DNA of 64,000 nucleotides from JAENVU01 sp038250905 (lineage in GTDB: Bacteria > Actinomycetota > Acidimicrobiia > IMCC26256 > JAENVU01): positions 1 to 64,000 of the forward strand of contig JBBSBV010000006.1 in the NCBI GenBank assembly GCA_038250905.1. The letters run 5' to 3'. Each line of letters starts with the position of its first letter. The first letter of the stretch is position 1. A program made the position numbers and the translations under genes. Below the pieces are notes generated by a model that saw only the letters and a program-made list of their open reading frames with translations, did no database searches and was not told the origin of the DNA. Positions 60,867 through 64,000 of this stretch are shown one piece after another.

Positions 60867-61904
60867 ATGCTGCTGGCCACCTCCGCGTCCGACCAACTCG
60901 AACTGATCAACGCCTGCGGCCCGCCGGGCAAGCAGGCGTGGCTGTGCTCCACCGTGCACGACATCACCGGCAGCGCGCGTGCATCCCAGATCGCGGACGA
61001 CCTGAGCAAACCGTTCCGGGTCCTGATGATCGTGATCGTGGCGTACCTGCTGGTGCGCATCTCGCGGCTGCTGATCCGGCGGGTGGTCAAGCGTCTCTCG
61101 CGTGACGAGACCGGCGACCAGATCGCCAAGCTGCGCCGGCGCACCGGCGTGGCGCTCCTCGACACCGGCCCGGTGCCGAGCGTGCGCCGCGCGTTGCGGG
61201 CCGAGACCATCGGCGCAGTGCTCCGCAGTCTGATCGCGGCGCTCATCTGGGCCACCGCGTTCGTCATGGTCCTCAATGCGCTCGCCGTGAACCTGGCCGC
61301 GATCGGCATCGGCGCGAGCATCATCGGCGTCGCGGTCGGGTTCGGTTCGCAATCGCTCGTGCGCGACTTCATCTCCGGGCTGTTCATGCTCGTCGAGGAC
61401 CAGTACGGCGTCGGCGACGTGGTCGACACCGGCGTCGCCACCGGCACTGTCGAGGGCGTCAGCCTTCGCACGACACGGTTGCGGGACGTCGAGGGTGTGG
61501 TGTGGCATGTGCCCAACGGTGAGATCCGCCGGGTCGGCAACAAGAGTCAGCAGTGGGCCCGTGCGATCCTCGACGTCGCGGTGGCGTACGACTCCGACCT
61601 CGAGGTCGCGCAGGACGCGATCCAGGCCGCGGCCGACGCGTTGTCCGACGACAAGGAGTTCGGGCCGCTCATCGTCGGCCCACCCGAGGTGCTCGGTGTG
61701 GAGCAGATCACCAACGACCAGGTGCTGATGCGGCTCGGAGTGAAGACCAAGCCACTCGAGCAGTGGAAGGTCGCGCGTGAGTTGCGGGTGCGGGTGAAGG
61801 CCGCGCTCGACGACGCTGGCATCCGTCCCGGCGGTGACAGCGTGATCACGTACCGGCCCGAAGGCGGGGGTACTGCGAGTCCGCCACCACCGACAGATTC
61901 CTGA
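60867..61904 (+). CDS. MscS-family small-conductance mechanosensitive channel
   Basis: 345 residues with an N-terminal extension (LINACGPPGKQAWLCSTVHD), three or so transmembrane helices (VLMIVIVAYLLVRISRLLIR; LIAALIWATAFVMVLNALAV; IGASIIGVAVGFGSQSLVRD), the TM3 pore region ending FISGLFMLVEDQYGVGDVVD, and the beta domain with VWHVPNGEIRRVGNKSQQWA. It releases osmolytes on hypo-osmotic shock. It lies 16 bp after smc and is probably cotranscribed. Confidence 0.88.
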   Translation: MLLATSASDQLELINACGPPGKQAWLCSTVHDITGSARASQIADDLSKPFRVLMIVIVAYLLVRISRLLIRRVVKRLSRDETGDQIAKLRRRTGVALLDTGPVPSVRRALRAETIGAVLRSLIAALIWATAFVMVLNALAVNLAAIGIGASIIGVAVGFGSQSLVRDFISGLFMLVEDQYGVGDVVDTGVATGTVEGVSLRTTRLRDVEGVVWHVPNGEIRRVGNKSQQWARAILDVAVAYDSDLEVAQDAIQAAADALSDDKEFGPLIVGPPEVLGVEQITNDQVLMRLGVKTKPLEQWKVARELRVRVKAALDDAGIRPGGDSVITYRPEGGGTASPPPPTDS

Positions 61905-62009
61905 GATCCGCCCGGGAGCGAGCCCGATGGAGGGCATGACATCCAGGCCGCCGAGCGTACCGGCCGTAGAGGAGGACCCGTCGGGGTCGGCCGTTAGGCT
62001 CGCCCGCCG

Positions 62010-63131
62010 ATGGAACCCCTGATCCTCGTCCTGATCCTGCTCGTCGCGATCACCATGACCGCGACGATCGTCGTGCGGTCGCGCCGCGCCGCCCGCACCG
62101 CCGAGCCCGACCTCGCGCCCACCCGACCGCCCCGCGCGCCGCGGCAACCGCGGCCGCCGGTCGCCGAGCCCGAGGTCGAGCCCGAGGTCGAGGAGGCCGA
62201 GCCGACCGCGCCGGTCGCCGAACCGGTCGAGCGGGTCAAGCCGCGGCTGCGGGACCGGCTCGGCAAGACCCGTGCCGCGTTCACCGGCGCGTTCTCGGGG
62301 ATCGCGGGCCGGGGCAAGGTCGACGACGAGACCTGGGAAGACCTCGAGGAAGCGCTGATCCTCGCCGACGTCGGCGTGCCCACGACCACGAAGGTGATCG
62401 ACGCGGTGCGCCAGCGTGCGACGGCCGAGAAGACCTCCGACCCGGCCCGCGTGATCGAGTTGCTGCGCGAGGAACTGGTGACGTTGCTCTCCGGCACCGA
62501 GCGCGAGTTGCTGCGGGCCGACACCGGACCCAGCGTGTGGATGTTCGTCGGCGTCAACGGCGTGGGGAAGACCACGAGTATCGCCAAGCTCGCCCAGCGC
62601 GAAGTCGACGCGGGTCACCGCGTCGTGCTCGCCGCGGCCGACACGTTCCGCGCCGCGGCCGCCGAGCAACTCGCCACCTGGGCGCAGCGCACCGGTTCGG
62701 AGATCGTGCGCGGCCAGGACGGCGCCGATCCGGGTTCGATCGTGTTCGACGCGATGAGCGCCGCCTCCACCCGCGGCGCCGACGTCGTGTTGGTCGACAC
62801 CGCCGGGCGGCTGCACAACAAGGTCAACCTCATGGAGGAGCTGAAGAAGCTCCGCCGCATCGTCGACCGCACCGAGGGCGCATTGCAGGAGGTCCTGCTC
62901 GTCGTCGACGCGTCGACCGGCCAGAACGGGCTCACCCAGGCCCGTCAGTTCGCCGAGACCGTCGACATCACCGGGATCGTGCTCACCAAGCTCGACGGCA
63001 CCGCGAAGGGCGGCATCGTCCTCGCCATCCAATCCGAACTCGGCATCTCGGTGAAGGTCGTGGGAGTGGGCGAGACCGCCGACGACCTCATCCCCTTCGA
63101 CCCCGAAGAGTTCGTCGCCGCCCTGTTCTAG
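62010..63131 (+). CDS. ftsY: Signal recognition particle receptor FtsY
   Basis: 373 residues. An N-terminal transmembrane anchor (LILVLILLVAITMTATIVV) and an acidic linker precede the N domain (about 90-170). The G domain has MFVGVNGVGKTTSIAKLAQR (G1), AADTFRAAAAEQLATWAQRT, LVDTAGRLHNKVNLMEELKK and VLTKLDGTAKGGI (G4/G5). It pairs with Ffh to deliver ribosomes to the membrane. The TM-anchored form is common in actinobacteria. The 105-bp gap to mscS carries one weak copy of the dispersed repeat. Confidence 0.95.
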   Translation: MEPLILVLILLVAITMTATIVVRSRRAARTAEPDLAPTRPPRAPRQPRPPVAEPEVEPEVEEAEPTAPVAEPVERVKPRLRDRLGKTRAAFTGAFSGIAGRGKVDDETWEDLEEALILADVGVPTTTKVIDAVRQRATAEKTSDPARVIELLREELVTLLSGTERELLRADTGPSVWMFVGVNGVGKTTSIAKLAQREVDAGHRVVLAAADTFRAAAAEQLATWAQRTGSEIVRGQDGADPGSIVFDAMSAASTRGADVVLVDTAGRLHNKVNLMEELKKLRRIVDRTEGALQEVLLVVDASTGQNGLTQARQFAETVDITGIVLTKLDGTAKGGIVLAIQSELGISVKVVGVGETADDLIPFDPEEFVAALF

Positions 63132-63257
63132 GTAGGTCTTCGCCTGCCGGCCGGTTTGGGCGTTCGTTGTGCGGATCTCCGTACCGGTGCGGGCATCCGC
63201 ACATTGGAGAGAGAGATCACACACCCCAAGTCCCGGATCCCCTTGGCCAGGTGCGAC

Positions 63258-64000
63258 CTATTGCGCGGCGTGACCGAGGTCGAGCTGCTGGTACAGGAAG
63301 TTCGCGGTCTGGTCGCGGATGAGGTCCCGGTACGCGTCGTACGGGACGTGACCGGCGTCGGGGAGCAGTTCCAGGTTCGCGTAGAGACCGGCGGCACGCG
63401 CGGCCTGCCAGGTCTCGACGGTCCAGGCGTACGGGAGGACCGTGTCGGCGGTTCCGTGGAACAAGAGCGTCGGCGCGTCGCCCGGCCCGGTGAACGTCGC
63501 GGCGCCGCGGATGCCTCCCGAGATCGAGATGGCTCCCGCGATGGCCGAACTCGGTCCCGGGTTGCCGCTCGTGCCGGGATCGTCGCTGCGGTATGCAGCG
63601 AGCAGTGACGCGATCGCGCCCGCAGAACTCCCCGCCATCGCGATGCGGTTCGGGTCGATTCGGTACGTGGTCGCGTTGAGTCGCAGCCATCGAACCGCGG
63701 CTTGCGCGTCGTGTTGCGCGCCGCGGGCCGCGTCGAGGCAGAGCGGCGACGGGTCGTCGGGTCCGACGCAGCCGTTGGGCGCGAGCAGGCGATAGTCGAT
63801 GGAGACCGAGACGAAACCCCGCCGGCCGAGGTAGTTCGCGAGGTCGACCAGTTCGGGACTCTCCTTGTCACCGAACGAGAACGCCCCGCCGTGGACGAGG
63901 ACGATCGCCGGGCGCGCGCCCGCATTGTCGAGGTGGGGCTCGTAGAGATCGAGCGTGAGCGTCTCCGCCACGTTGTCGGCGTCGGGCGCGGAGCCGTAGG
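63258..64000 (-). CDS. Alpha/beta-hydrolase esterase (carboxylesterase/BD-FAE-like), 5' end outside window
   Basis: Convergent with ftsY. The frame is open to the right edge, where it reads YGSAPDADN before VAETLTLDLYEPHLDNAGAR, so the 5' end lies beyond 64000. The oxyanion motif is AIVLVHGGAFSFGDKESPEL and the nucleophile elbow is RIAMAGSSAGAIASLLAAYR (GSSAG). His and Asp of the triad lie in APTLLFHGTADTVLPYAWTV and DAGHVPYDAYRDL. It hydrolyses carboxyl esters; the substrate is unknown. Confidence 0.82.
   Translation of the reverse strand, partial: YGSAPDADNVAETLTLDLYEPHLDNAGARPAIVLVHGGAFSFGDKESPELVDLANYLGRRGFVSVSIDYRLLAPNGCVGPDDPSPLCLDAARGAQHDAQAAVRWLRLNATTYRIDPNRIAMAGSSAGAIASLLAAYRSDDPGTSGNPGPSSAIAGAISISGGIRGAATFTGPGDAPTLLFHGTADTVLPYAWTVETWQAARAAGLYANLELLPDAGHVPYDAYRDLIRDQTANFLYQQLDLGHAAQ

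Noticed and set aside
57083..61543. A very long open frame (about 1486 codons) antisense to mutM, smc and mscS
   Set aside because: The sense strand encodes intact, recognisable MutM, SMC and MscS; in high-GC DNA the opposite strand stays open by codon composition alone, and the antisense product has low-complexity Arg/Gly/His composition.

Overview
The window comes from a high-GC actinobacterium, most likely of the class Acidimicrobiia (an inference). The clues are heavy GTG start use, the coaD / sepIVA-like / DUF177 / rpmF / plsX / acpP / rnc / mutM / smc / ftsY order, a GTP-type PEP carboxykinase, an F420-type LLM oxidoreductase and an MhuD-like monooxygenase. No rRNA, tRNA or CRISPR array was seen.

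The left quarter is accessory DNA. At 1-139 is the end of an IS256-family insertion sequence, and it abuts a giant RHS polymorphic-toxin gene (143-6547) that has lost its 5' end. The RHS gene has a small downstream partner, a candidate immunity gene. From about 7317 to 16501 lies an integrated element of about 9.2 kb. A large serine recombinase sits 22 bp inside its left end. The element has split a staphylococcal-nuclease-like (SNase) gene, whose two halves flank it and join in frame across a 12-bp similar core (7305-7316 and 16502-16513). Element genes include two coupled micro-genes, a winged-helix replication-initiator-like protein, a prohead-protease-like protein, two nuclease-fold cargo proteins (a frameshifted DUF4365-TPR protein and an EVE-like/DUF3883 protein) and small membrane proteins.

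16.7-44 kb is mostly chromosomal metabolism: a carotenoid oxygenase, a CBS protein, an MFS exporter, a PLP decarboxylase, a UvrD-type helicase, a PH-domain protein coupled to a cobalamin-binding-like protein, and an unusual SpeD-like plus GNAT/autoinducer-synthase-like gene pair. These are followed by a GGDEF-EAL protein, galK and galT on either side of a membrane-protein gene, an LLM oxidoreductase, PAC2, an MhuD-like protein coupled to an acyl-CoA synthetase, a membrane protein coupled to ddl, a GH3 glucosidase with PA14, a VOC protein, pckG and a DUF2510 protein.

44-63 kb is a conserved housekeeping block. rpmB with an OB-fold partner is followed by a FakA-like protein, recG, a lipoprotein, a Nudix enzyme, panE (frameshifted), a class-II-synthetase-like protein, rsmD, coaD, a SepIVA-like protein, DUF177, rpmF, plsX, acpP, rnc, mutM, smc, an MscS channel and ftsY. 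It links ribosome assembly, fatty acid/phospholipid synthesis, DNA repair, chromosome segregation and protein targeting. An esterase runs off the right edge.

Most promising for follow-up are the SNase-targeting element with its nuclease cargo, the SpeD-like/GNAT pair, and the RHS protein with a triple beta-domain inserted in its YD-repeat shell.
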